DNA of 64,000 bases from Rutidosis leptorrhynchoides (lineage: Eukaryota; Streptophyta; Magnoliopsida; Asterales; Asteraceae): assembly GCF_046630445.1 (NCBI RefSeq), contig NC_092333.1, positions 181,348,501 through 181,412,500 on the forward strand, written 5' to 3'. Below are positions 36,371-50,318 of this stretch, in pieces. The notes under the pieces are model-generated. The model made no database searches. It was not told the DNA's origin and saw only the letters and a list, made by a program, of their open reading frames with translations. The translations under genes were made by a program, and so were the position numbers. Every line of letters starts with the position of its first letter. Position 1 is the first letter of the stretch.

Positions 36371-37705
36371 GGAATTCGATATTTTGCAAACTGTATTTGG
36401 GTACCGAAGTTGGGTGGATTAAGGAAGTTGATATTGAATGAGGCACATAAGACAAGATACTCGATACATCCTGGAGTTGGAAAGATGTATCAAGATCTTA
36501 AGACGCATTATTGGTGGTCTAATTTAAAGACAGATGTTGCAACATATGTTGGGGAATGTTTAACTTGTTCCAAAGTCAAAGCAGAACATCAGAAGCCGTC
36601 AGGGTTACTTCAACAACCTGAAATCCCAGAATGGAAATGGGATGGTATTACCATGGATTTCATCACAAAGTTACCTAAGACTGCCTGGGGTTATGACAAC
36701 ATTTGGGTAATAGTTGATCGTCTCACCAAATTTGCACATTTCTTGCCTATAAAGGAAACGGATAGAATGGAGAAACTATTACGATTATACATAAAGGAAA
36801 TTGTTTCAATGCATGGAATACCTATTTCCATTATATCCGATCGTGATAGTATATTTACATCAAAGTTTTGGCAATCACTACAGGAGGCCCTGGGAACCCG
36901 TTTGGATATGAGCACCGCATACCATCCGCAAACTGACGGGCAGAGTGAAAGAACAATTCAGACTCTTGAAGACATGCTCAAGGCATGTGTGATCGATTTT
37001 GGAAATGGATGGGATAAATATCTACCATTAGCAGAATTCTCGTATAATAATAGTTATCATGCGAGCATTAAAGCTGCACCATTCGAAGCACTGTATGGAA
37101 GGAAGTGTAGATCCCCTATCTTTTGGAATGAAGTAAGAGATCGACAATTAACTGGTCCCGAGATCATCCATAAAACTACTGAGAAGATAGTGCAAATCAA
37201 GGAGAGATTGAAAACAGCCCGTAGTCGCCAAAAGAGCTATGCCGATGTTTGAAGGAAACCATTAGAGTTTCAGATCGGTGACATGGTTATGCTAAAGGTG
37301 TCACCTTGGAAAGGTGTAATACGTTTTGGAAAAAGAGGTAAACTGAACCCAAGGTATGTAGGCCCGCTCAAGATCATCGAACGCATTGGACCGGTAGCTT
37401 ATCGACTCGAATTACCAAAACAACTCGCCGGAGTACATAATTCATTTCATGTCTCAAACCTCAAGAAATGTCTTGCAAAGGAAGATCTCACCATTCCTCT
37501 TGAAGAAATCCAAGTCGATGAGAAACTACAATTCATAGAAGAACCAGTCGAAATCATGGACCGTGAAGTTAAACGGCTCAAGCAGAGCAACATACCAATC
37601 GTTAAGGTTCGTTGGAATGCTCGAAGGGGTCCCGAGTTTACTTGGGAATGAGAGGATCAGATGAAACAAAAGTATCCACATTTGTTTCCGGACAACGCAA
37701 AATAG
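36371..37705 (+). pseudogene. Partial pol (integrase-chromodomain) of the truncated E unit
   Basis: Collinear without a single indel with 44374-45708. Begins in the zinc-binding region of integrase, keeps intact H2C2 (CLTCSK, where the full copy has CLTYSK), all three catalytic acidic positions, GPY/F and chromodomain. It is broken by TGA at 37250-37252 and 37649-37651. Both replace CGA of the full copy, and the first lies in a CC to TT double change. Another substitution, SDRDSRF to SDRDSIF, hits a conserved Arg. No upstream pol, so it is a dead fragment. Confidence 0.9.
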
Positions 37706-37716
37706 GTACAACTTTA

Positions 37717-37752
37717 AAATTTCGGGACGAAATTTATTTAACGGGTAGGTAC
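37717..37752 (+). other. Polypurine-tract region and hairpin of the truncated E unit
   Basis: AAATTTCG-GGA-CGAAATTT (37717-37735) then TTTAACGGGTAGGTAC (37737-37752), abutting the LTR at 37753. Confidence 0.85.
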
Positions 37753-38552
37753 TGTAATGACCCAGATTTTTTCGATCATTTTATACTTATGAGATTAATA
37801 TTTACATAAAATAAACCTTACCAACATGATAAGCAATCCAAACTGTTGAGACTTATGTTTTTGAAAAGAGTTTCACACAACGTTTGACCGTCCAATTTGA
37901 CCGATGATATCACGAACTATATAACACACGATAATTATACGATTATGTATATGTACATATCTATACATATTTAACATGATTTAAGGATGGTTTAACATTT
38001 CATTGTGAACTAACAACAATGAGTTATAAGTATACTTTGAGACCACTAACTTAAGTTATCAAAACGATAACTATATGTAACATTCTTTGACATATATACT
38101 TACAATATATAATGTGTTGGTGATCTATGTCACCAATATGATTTAAGTGTAATGGGATTAATTTGTAACCAAAATAATCTTGATAAATATCGAACAAGTT
38201 TGGGGAAGTGTGGAGTGCACACTTGTTTGAACTTATCTTGATTATGACGGGGGTTCGGGGGCAGCGCCCCCGATAAGCGGGGTCCAAGGGGTGGCAACCC
38301 CTGGCGGGGTCCAAGGGGTGGCAACCCCAGTCTGGTTTGACCCAAAATAAAAGCCCGATTTTGAGCTTCTTTTACCGTATCATACCCATCATCCATACGT
38401 ATTTACTATTGGTAAATACACATCAAATCAATATCCTTATCAGCTTTAGATCTGCCCTAGATAAGAGGGAACCTTATTTGTAAGCTAGCATACATTATTA
38501 CTCAAAAATTCAACACAATAATTTGTCCTTGTTCCCTCAACAACCAGACTGT

Positions 38553-38563
38553 CCTATAAGTAT
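38553..38563 (+). promoter_or_regulatory. Possible TATA box in the E LTR
   Basis: CTATAAGTATC in a moderately GC stretch followed by pyrimidine-rich sequence (38575-38615). Identical at 46556-46566 in the last LTR. The position is plausible for the U3/R border, but this rests on motif shape only. Confidence 0.25.
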
Positions 38564-39278
38564 CACCATCACCTTGGTTTTTCATTTCATTCTTACAACC
38601 ATCTTTCTCTAACAAAAAAAAAAACACACTCTTAGGAACTCTAAGTGTTCTTCACAATCTCAGCAAATACTCATGAAGAACTAGCTTCATGAACAACCTA
38701 TAATCATCATAAGAAAGTTTGATCAAGATTATTTTCTATCTTTTCCAGTAGCTTTATCCAAGTAACTTGAGGTAGTAACCTTATTCATAATCTTATTCGA
38801 TTCATATTTATATAGCTATCTTATTTTGTGTTATAAAATTTTTAACAACAAGAACATAGTTTGAATGATTTCAAACCTGTTCGCAAACTAAATAGATCCT
38901 TCTAATTTGATTTTTAAAACACTTCAAAACCTGTAATATATCATATTATGACAAAATCGGATTAATCATATCTTGGCTAATTAACATAATATTTAATATA
39001 TATTTACTTATGATTTGATTTTATATATTCCAGGACCACCCGTAAACAACACGAGAAGATTAATCATAAGACCTCATGATTGTACGCAACACGTCATCTG
39101 ACAACACGGTACATTATGTACGCAAAACGTCATTTGACAACATGGTACCATGGGTCGAGATTAATTCTGATCAATACGAATACGATGGGGTCTTTATTTA
39201 TTTTATTGAGCAACTAATTATGGACCATTAACAACAGACTGCTAACTACGGACTAAGAAAATATTAAAAGTATTATAA

Positions 39279-39413
<135 letters not shown>

Positions 39414-40332
39414 ATGATTACTTGAAAAGAAAATATGTTGATATATTATATATATGGTTAGGTTCGTGATATCTATCGGAGACCAAGTCGAGTTAAATAC
39501 CTTCAAAGAAAAGGTGAGTATATAGTCCCACTTTTAAACTCTAAATATTTCGGGATGAGAATACATGCATTTTATGATTTACGTTATGGACACAAGTGAT
39601 TAAAAATATATATTCTACGTTGAGTTGTACCACTGGCATACTTCCCTGTAACTTGGTAACTATTATTTACATGAGGTATTGTAAACGCGAATCCTGTTGA
39701 TAGATCTATCGGGCCTGACAACCCCAACCGGACTGGACGACCAGTATTCAACAGTTGCACAGTACTTCGTTTCGGTAACTACACTTGGTACGGTGTAGTA
39801 AGATTTCATAATAAAGGGAATATGCGACGTTGATTAAATGTTAAGTATGGTTATCAAGTGCTCAACAACTTAGAATATTTTTATTAAAATGTTTATATAT
39901 GAAATCTTGTGGTCTATATTTATAACGCTGCCGGCATTAAACCTATATCTCACCAACTTTATGTTGACGTTTTAAGCATGTTTATTCTCAGGTGATAACT
40001 AAAAGCTTCCGCTACAACATGTTGAATTTAAGCAAGATCTTGAGTATGCATATTTGTGTCAAAAATAAAACTGCATATCGGAGGATTTGTAATGTAAAAT
40101 ATGTTGGAGGTCTTATTGTTATTATCACATGTAAAGTTTGTAAGTCTAAGATTATCGCTAAACGATAATCATTATTAAGTTGTTTAAACCTTGTATTTGT
40201 AATAAAAGCTATGGTTTGTATTGTAAAAACGAATGCAGTTTTTGAAAAATGTCGCATATAGAGGTCAATACCTCGCGATGAAATCATATGTTATTGTATT
40301 CGTCCTTATGGTTAAGGTCGGGTTATGACATG

Positions 40333-40470
40333 TGGTATCAGAGCGTTGGTCTTAGAGAACCAGAGAATTTGCATTAGTGTGTCTTATCGAGTTTGTTAGG
40401 ATGCATTAGTGAGTCTGGACTTTGACCGTGTTTGATTTCGAAAACTATTGCTTATCCTTGTTGGTTAAAA
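40333..40470 (+). other. Primer binding site and leader of element E
   Basis: TGGTATCAGAGC at 40333-40344, two bases after the LTR, then a leader nearly identical to those of A and N for about 110 bases. Element B has a shorter match (GCATTAGTGAGTCT). Confidence 0.9.
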
Positions 40471-40521
40471 ATTAATATGTAAATATTATGTAGTATTAAC
40501 GTGCTAGTTGTTATGTGATAG

Positions 40522-40920
40522 ATGTCTGGCTTAGAACTTATTATCACATTCAGCGACTCCGAACCAGACTCTTCAGATGGTGTTCCAGTCATTAATCTAT
40601 CCGATGATGAAAACGACACCTTTGGGGAAGACTCACAAGTTCCGGATGAATCAATTGAAGAGGAACCGGAAAGTGATCCTGAGGAGGAAGAAATACAGGA
40701 AATTACGAAAGACAAGTTCGAACGAGGAAAGAAACGAAAGGCTACTGAAATGGAAAATCTAAATCCCGAGTCTAGAGAGGATTATGTGGAACCAACTCCA
40801 CCAGATACTTCCACACCTATTCCCGCTATTCCTATTAGTTCTATCCCGACATCCAGTTCTTCGGTTCCTCAGCCAAAACGCAGGGAGACAACCAGGATAA
40901 CCTTTAAGCGATTTCTTTGA
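40522..40920 (+). CDS. Acidic Ser-rich ORF upstream of gag (ORF0), intact
   Basis: 132 residues, ATG to TGA, between leader and gag. The N-terminal half is very acidic (ITFSDSEPDSSDG, DESIEEEPESDPEEEE). It is followed by a basic cluster GKKRKA that could be a nuclear signal, a Pro/Ser/Thr-rich stretch and a basic end (PKRRETTR). No known catalytic motif. Element B has an ORF in the same place with a similar acidic opening (IILESNSDSS versus IITFSDSEPDSS), so position and composition are conserved although sequence is not. It is the only fully open retroelement protein frame in this window. Function unknown. A regulatory or nucleic-acid-related role is possible but unproven. Confidence 0.6.
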   Translation: MSGLELIITFSDSEPDSSDGVPVINLSDDENDTFGEDSQVPDESIEEEPESDPEEEEIQEITKDKFERGKKRKATEMENLNPESREDYVEPTPPDTSTPIPAIPISSIPTSSSSVPQPKRRETTRITFKRFL

Positions 40921-41301
40921 ACACAAACGCTTTGGGTTAAATGATGCGCTGTTGTTTTAAACCATGGGATTATATAATATTTTGTATAATATTACTAGTA
41001 TGGTTTGCTTAATGTTTGATGTAAGATTAGCATATGTAAAATAGTGAAGTGTGAAATGCAATAATTTTCCATGGTTAAGTATTATTTGGGTGGTAGTAAT
41101 TGATTTTCGTACTAAGCTATTAAGTATGAACTTTAACGGGTAGGTACTACCCTAGATATAATTATAAAACGCTAATAAGAAGAAAAGGCTTTTATAATAA
41201 TAACTGGTTCATATTATTAATAAGCTACGATGTACTGTAAATACATACTACATCTATAATATTCCATGTGAATAATTATTTTTTCATTCTTATTGAAGAT
41301 T
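40921..41301 (+). other. ORF0-gag spacer of element E
   Basis: 380 bases, AT-rich, no ORF. It holds TTTAACGGGTAGGTAC at 41132-41147 followed by TACCC, making GGGTAG-GTA-CTACCC, a perfect 6-bp hairpin with a 3-base loop. Confidence 0.8.
41132..41152 (+). other. Internal copy of the purine-tract junction motif in E
   Basis: The 16 bases at 41132-41147 are identical to the last 16 before the 3' LTR (45740-45755). Unlike there, no AAATTTCG hairpin precedes it, and TACCC follows in place of an LTR start. Confidence 0.7.
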
Positions 41302-44300
41302 ATGGCGCGATTGAACCGAATAACGGAACAAGAAATCCAGGAACTCATCAATTAGCGAGTGAACGACAGAATGTTATGGGTCGAGGCTGCAAGAGGTGCT
41401 GCAGTTAACCCAAATCCTCGTGTGGGGTGCACTTACAAAACTTTTCAAGGTTGCAAGCCCTCATCATTCAGTGGAACAGAAGGACCAGTCGGTTTAACCC
41501 GGTGGATCGAAAAGATTGAGTCTGTGTTTAAAATTAGTGGTTGTATTGAGAAGGACATGACCAAGTATGCATCGTGCACCCTACAAGATAGTGCACTCAC
41601 GTGGTGGAAAAACTATGTGAAGGCCGTAGGAGGAGATGTAGCTTATGATACTCCTTGGGAAGAATTCAAAACAATGCTAATCAACGAATATTGTCCAAGG
41701 AACGAGGTTAGGAAGTTGGAAGCTGAATTACGAAGCCTGAAAGCTGTTGGTACTGAACTCACCAACTACAATCAGCAATTCATGGAATTAGCTTTGCTAT
41801 GTCCCGAATTGGTACCAACCGAAGAACGGAAGATTGAACTGTACAAAGACGGTTTGCCTAAAAAGGTCAAGGCAAATGTTACAGCATCCAAACCCAAGAC
41901 TATTCATGAAGCTATCACCATGGCGAACGAATTGATGGACCAGATTATTCTGGATAAGAACACCGATGTCAAGACATCGGGAAACAAAAGAAAGTGGGAA
42001 GGTAATCATCAACAATCCAACAAGAAACAAGAAACCACGCAAGGTGCGGGTAGCGGTTCAAACTCAGGTTACAAAGGACGAAATCCTTTATGTAACAGAT
42101 GCCACAAACATCACTCTAGTTATTGTAATGTGGTGTGCAACAATTGTAATCGAAAAGGTCATCTTGCTAAAGATTGTAGGGTTCTTGCTACAAATACAAA
42201 CGGTACCAAGACTCCTGCCACCAATGCAAATAGAACTGCCTTGGCCACTGTTACTTGTTATGGGTGTGGGAAACAGGGTCATTATAAGAGCCAGTGTCCG
42301 AATCCAGAGAAGAATAATGGATCTGCACGTGGAAGAGCATTTGTTATTAATGCTAGAGAGGCGTGTGAAGACCCGGAGCTTGTTACGGGTACGTTTACCA
42401 TTAATAACTTATCCGCATCTATTATATTTGATACTGGTGCCGATAGAAGTTACGTGAGTAGAGACTTTTACGCTAAATTGAATTGTTCATCATTACCTCT
42501 AGATGCTAAGTACATGATTGAGTTAGCTAATGGTAAAACAATTAAAGCCGATAAAATTTGCCGTGATTGTAAAATAAATTTAGCCGGAGAAACATTTAAG
42601 ATTGATTTGATACCCGTAGAATTAGGAAGTTTTGATGTAATAGTCGGCATGGACTGGATGTCCAAAATAGGAGCTAAAGTTGTGTGCGCCAAGAAGGCAA
42701 TTCGCATTCCTCGTAAGGATAAAACGCCAGTAATGATTTATGGAGAGAAGGGTAACTCAAAGCTAAAACTCATTAGTTATTTGAAAGCTCAAAAGTGCTT
42801 GAAGAAAGGGTGCTATGCTATCTTAGCATATGTTAATAAAGTTGAAACGAAGGAAAAAGTGAAGAGCATCAACGATGTGCCTGTGGCAAGAGATTTTCCT
42901 GAAGTATTTCCGGAAGAGTTACCAGGATTACCTCCATTTAGATCTGTAGAATTTCAAATAGATCTAGTACCGGGAGCTGCACCAGTGGCTCGTGATCCAT
43001 ATAGACTTGCACCATCTGAGATGAAAGAGTTACAAAGCCAGTTACAAGAATTACTGGACTGTGGTTTCATTCGACCGAGCACTTCACCGTGGGGAGCTCC
43101 GATTTTATTCGTCAAGAAGAAAGACGGATCTTTCTTAATGTGTATAGATTATCGTGAATTAAATAAGTTAACTATCAAGAATCGGTATCCACTACCGAGA
43201 ATTGATGACCTATTTGATCAATCGTAAGGATCATGTGTTTACTCGAAAATCGACCTAAGGTCGGGCTATCATCAACTACGCTTCAAAGAAGAAGATATTC
43301 CGAAAACTGCTTTTCGGACACGCTACGGTCATTATGAATTTTTGGTCATGCCTTTTGGATTAACGAATGTGCCAGCTGTATTCATGGACCTCATGAATCG
43401 AGTTTGTAGTCCGTATTTAGATAAGTTTGTTATCGTTTTCATTGACGATATTCTTATCTATTCCAAGAGTGAGCAAGAGCATGAGCAGCATTTAAGATTG
43501 GTATTAGAATTGTTAAGAAAAGAACAATTATATGCCAAATTTTCTAATTGTGCGTTTTGGTTGAAAGAAGTGCAATTTCTTGGCCATGTTGTTAGTAGCA
43601 AAGGAATTCAGGTTGACCCAGCTAAAATTGAGGCCATTGAAAAATGGGAGACTCCTAAGACACCAACGCAGATACGCCAATTTTTGGGTTTAGCTGGTTA
43701 TTATAGAAGGTTTATTCAAGATTTTTCCCGAATAGCTAAACCATTAACAGCGTTAACACAAAAAGGGAAGAAGTACGAATGGACTTCTGAGCAGGAGAGT
43801 GCATTTCAATTACTGAAGAAGAAGTTGACTACAGCACCTATTTTATCGTTACCTAAAGGGAACGATGATTTTGAGATATATTGTGACGCTTCACGACAAG
43901 GTTTTGGTTGCGTCCTTATGCAACGGAAGAAAGTTATAGCATACGCATCCCGACAATTGAAGATTCATGAGTGGAATTATACGACGCATGATTTAGAACT
44001 GGGAGCAGTAGTGTTTGCATTGAAGATATGGAGACACTACTTATATGGGGTTAAATACACTGTGTTTACCGATCATAAAAGCCTTCAACATATCTTCGAT
44101 CAGAAACAGCTGAACATGAGGCAACATAGGTGGGTCGAGGTGATAAACGACTATGATTGTGAGATTCGCTATCATCCTGGGAAAGCGAATGTAGTAGCCG
44201 ACGCTCTAAGCAGAAAGGAACGGGAACCAATTCGAGTACGAGCAATGAACATAAAAATTTGCATGAATCTCAACTCACAAATCAAAGAGGCTCAACGAGA

Positions 44301-45708
44301 AGCTCTTACTAAAGAAAACATAGGAAATGAAATAATGAAGAAGTATGAGAAGCAACTCGTTATGCGGGAAGACGGAATTCTATATTTTGCAAACTGTATT
44401 TGGGTACCGAAGTTGGGTGGATTAAGGAAGTTGATATTGAATGAGGCACATAAGACAAGATACTCGATACATCCTGGAGTTGGAAAGATGTATCAAGATC
44501 TTAAGACGCATTATTGGTGGTCTAATTTAAAGACAGATGTTGCAACATATGTTGGGGAATGTTTAACTTATTCCAAAGTCAAAGCAGAACATCAGAAGCC
44601 GTCAGGGTTACTTCAATAACCAGAAATCCCAGAATGGAAATGGGATGGTATTACCATGGATTTCATCACAAAGTTACCTAAGACTGCCTGGGGTTATGAC
44701 ACCATTTGGGTAATAGTTGATCGTCTCACCAAATCTGCACATTTCTTGCCTATAAAGGAAACGGATAGAATGGAGAAACTATTACGATTATACATAAAGG
44801 AAATTGTTTCAATGCATGGAATACCTATTTCCATTATATCCGATCGTGATAGTAGATTTACATCAAAGTTTTGGCAATCACTACAGGAGGCCCTGGGAAC
44901 CCGTTTGGATATGAGCACCGCATACCATCCGCAAACTGACGGGCAGAGTGAAAGAACAATTCAGACTCTTGAAGACATGCTCAGGGCATGTGTGATCGAT
45001 TTTGGAAATGGATGTGATAAATATCTACCATTATCAGAATTCTCGTATAATAATAGTTATCATGCGAGCATTAAAGCTGCACCATTCGAAGCACTGTATG
45101 GAAGGAAGTGTAGATCCCCTATCTGTTGGAATGAAGTAAGAGATCGACAATTAACTGGTACCGAGATCATCCATGAAACTACTGAGAAGATAGTGCAAAT
45201 CAAGGAGAGATTGAAAACAGCCCGTAGTCGCCAAAAGAGCTATGCCGATGTCCGAAGGAAACCATTAGAGTTTCAGATCGGTGACATGGTTATGCTAAAG
45301 GTGTCACCTTGGAAAGGTGTAATACGTTTTGGAAAAAGAGGTAAACTGAACCCAAGGTATGTAGGCCCGTTCAAGATCATCGAACGCATTGGACCGGTAG
45401 CTTATCGACTCGAATTACCAAAACAACTCGCCGGAGTACATAATTCATTTCATGTCTCAAACCTCAAGAAATGTATTGCAAAGGAAGATCTCACCATTCC
45501 TCTTGAAGAAATCCAAGTCGATGAGAAACTACAATTCATAGAAGAACCAGTCGAAATCATGGACCGTGAAGTTAAACGGCTCAAGCAGAGCAACATACCA
45601 ATCGTTAAGGTTCGTTGGAATGCTCGAAGGGGTCCCGAGTTTACTTGGGAACGAGAGGATCAGATGAAACAAAAGTATCCACATTTGTTTCCGGACAACG
45701 CAAAATAG
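41302..45708 (+). pseudogene. Element E gag-pro-pol polyprotein, chromovirus, three nonsense codons
   Basis: Single frame of 1,469 codons from ATG 41302. Gag capsid region about residues 55-190; zinc knuckles [14 protein letters not shown] (about 279) and [14 protein letters not shown] (about 319); protease FDTGADRS (Asp about 377); RT with FIDD (713-716); RNase [11 protein letters not shown] (Asp about 862); integrase with D about 1120, D about 1181 and E about 1217, the last two spaced exactly 35 apart; GPY/F-like segment; chromodomain from about 1412. Gag and pol are fused without a frameshift, as usual for Tekay. Stops: TAG 41353, TAA 43225, TAA 44617, each explicable as CAG or CAA changed by one C to T. 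The integrase zinc site has Tyr for the third metal ligand Cys (CLTYSK). The rest is open, so decay is recent. Confidence 0.92.
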
Positions 45709-45719
45709 GTACAACTTTA

Positions 45720-45755
45720 AAATTTCGGGACGAAATTTATTTAACGGGTAGGTAC
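45720..45755 (+). other. Polypurine-tract region and hairpin of the full E element
   Basis: AAATTTCG-GGA-CGAAATTT (45720-45738) and TTTAACGGGTAGGTAC (45740-45755) between the gag-pol stop and the last LTR. Confidence 0.85.
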
Positions 45756-48325
<2,570 letters not shown>

Positions 48326-48824
48326 ACATCAAAGCTAGTTCCAGGTACCTACAGTTATAACCATCGAGATCGGTTCCCACAACCTTCAAATCCCAGAACT
48401 CAGCCTCCATTTTCCGTATCTCTGTCCTGGGGTAATACTCTTCAATCATGGCCCCCTTAAATTCCTCCCACGGGGTAGCATACACCTCATCAATACCCTT
48501 AGCTTGAGCAAGTATGTTCCACCACGTTAAGGCGCCGTCCGACAGCGTACATGAGGCATACTTAGTTTTATTCATTTCTGAATAGTTGCTTACACGAAAT
48601 ACAGCTTCTAATTTCTCAAACCACCTTGTAAGTCCAACTGGCCCCTCAGTACCACTAAAATTGTGGGGCTTGCAGCTTTGGAATTCCTTGTATGTGCACC
48701 CGTTATGATTGTGCTGGATAACCGGTGGAGCTTGGGGGTTCATTTCCGCTATAGCTGTGGCTACCCGTTCGGCTATCATTTCTTCGATCTGTGCTGCTGT
48801 GGGCATTGATCTTCCATTGGCCAT
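48326..48824 (-). pseudogene. Element B gag, N-terminal part
   Basis: ATG at 48824 (MANGRSMPTAAQIEEMIAER), then the retrotransposon gag capsid region: [52 protein letters not shown]. About 165 codons, then cut by the E array at 48325. The continuation is at 35777 downward. It is very similar to gag of E over this stretch, confirming the same lineage. No stop codon occurs within this part. Confidence 0.88.
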
Positions 48825-49123
48825 TGATCTTCTAAACAAAAATTTTGACTCAAGTCAAAATCCAGCATTCAAATAATAATAATACAGTATATGGTAACTA
48901 ACACGGAATCAACACAATGCATGCTAATTAAGTAACGCAAATAGATTCAGATACCACAAAATCATCATACAGTAACGTAAATAGAACATCGTACCAGGAT
49001 TAAACAACACTAAGTTCCATTCATTAATAAAAAGTTGCATACATTCGCATAAGATTCGTACAATACATGAGTGAAACATGAAACTACAAACGGGATTACA
49101 TAATGAAATCTAATACAAAGGCC

Positions 49124-49981
49124 CTATGGTGACGGTGGGTAAAGGATGTCCATTATGTGGGACATCTGGTCCTCGAGCTCAGTTAACCGAGCACGAAGGA
49201 TATGCAGTTCCTTCGTCAATTCCTCGACAGAGGGAGAGGCTGGTGGAGCAGGCGGTGCTGATGGTGCAGGTGGTGTCGGTGGTGCAGATGATGCTGGTGG
49301 AGCTGGTGGTGCAGACGGCTCAGCACCAGAAGTAGATGCTGCTTAACGGGGAGCCTTACGTATGAATGGATCAGCAGGATACGGCACAAGCCACTTACGG
49401 GCGGTAACTCTAACCTTCAGTCCATGTGCGTTAACGAATGACCTACCTCCGTTAACCCCGGGAATAACAGTACCGTCGAAACAATACCGCTTCTTCGGCG
49501 GGGTAGAGGGTGGCTGCACAGGTGCCTCCTTAGGGTCCTCGTCGGAATCCTCATTGCTGGAATCGTTGGATGATGAGTCGTCGGAATCATCGGAAGGTGG
49601 ATGTGCTCGGCCAATAGTCATCAGTCGGTATCTGCCGGGTGGAATTGGCACAACACGTCCATGAGGAAGGCGTCTAGCCCAATGACCATGCTCATTCCGG
49701 AAAGGAACGTCCCCATATTCCCCAGGAATCACAGCACCACCGAAATGGTGCTGTGGCTCCGAGGGTCCTGGGATGAGTGGAGCTGGAATCTCCGGTGGAT
49801 CCTCATGTCCGTCTGAGATGATCACTGGGTCGGGTGCATGGCTACTGTCCCCAGAGAATGAAGCGCCAGAGTTGCTGAAGGGTAGAGAGGACGGGATTTG
49901 TGAATCGGAAATAATGGTAGGAGATGTGGCAGATGAGTCTGAGTTGCTCTCCAAAATGATAACGGGCGGGATATCCGACAT
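49124..49981 (-). pseudogene. Element B acidic ORF upstream of gag (ORF0), one in-frame stop
   Basis: ATG at 49981 (MSDIPPVIILESNSDSS), 212 codons to TAA at 49343. The same frame then stays open for 72 more codons to TAG at 49124. That extension is clearly protein-like: a Pro/Ala/Ser-rich linker, then a coiled coil (VEELTKELHILRARLTELE) and DILYPPSP. So TAA 49343 is most likely a single nonsense mutation in a protein of about 285 residues. The body has two similar units built on GxVIPGxxGxxxFxNxHG (FGGAVIPGEYGDVPF and FDGTVIPGVNGGRSF), separated by an Asp/Ser-rich stretch. Its place between primer site and gag equals that of ORF0 in E. Function unknown. Confidence 0.6.
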
Positions 49982-50219
49982 CTGAACAAGGAAAAATAAC
50001 TTTTTCCATGTCAGTAAGTCATATAGCAAGCACGTATTAGGCAAAGTAACTATGACAGTCTAGATCATCTATAACAGTAAATATCATGGCAATAATGACA
50101 AGTATCATGCAATCAAAAGCAGATAATAGCATGCAGTAGTGAAAGCAAGTAACAGTATACGGCATATAGCAGTAAAAGTCAGCAGCAACATGCAGCAAGT
50201 TCCGCAGAAACAAGTAAAC

Positions 50220-50316
50220 TAGCAAGTTGTAGATTAGTCCTATTAGTGAATCCTACTCGGTCCGGTCTAGACTCACTAATGCAACCTAATTCCCTACAAC
50301 CAATGCTCTGATACCA
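50220..50316 (-). other. Primer binding site and leader of element B
   Basis: Minus-strand TGGTATCAGAGC at 50316-50305, two bases from the 5' LTR, followed by GGTTGCATTAGTGAGTCTAG, which keeps the central part of the A/N/E leader. Confidence 0.85.
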
Positions 50317-50318
50317 AA

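Noticed and set aside
36365..36380. Cloning-vector polylinker at GAGCTGGAATTCGATAT
   Set aside because: The part from GGAATTC on is ordinary integrase sequence, also at 44374, apart from one substitution; the likeness to a polylinker is chance at a recombination join.
38051..38396. Minus-strand frames repeated in each E LTR (also 46054-46399)
   Set aside because: They translate the GC-rich hairpin repeat and neighbouring LTR; presence in each copy reflects LTR duplication, not selection.
49146..49346. Glycine-rich plus-strand protein
   Set aside because: It is the complement of the Pro/Ala-rich linker of ORF0 in B, which continues a supported minus-strand frame.
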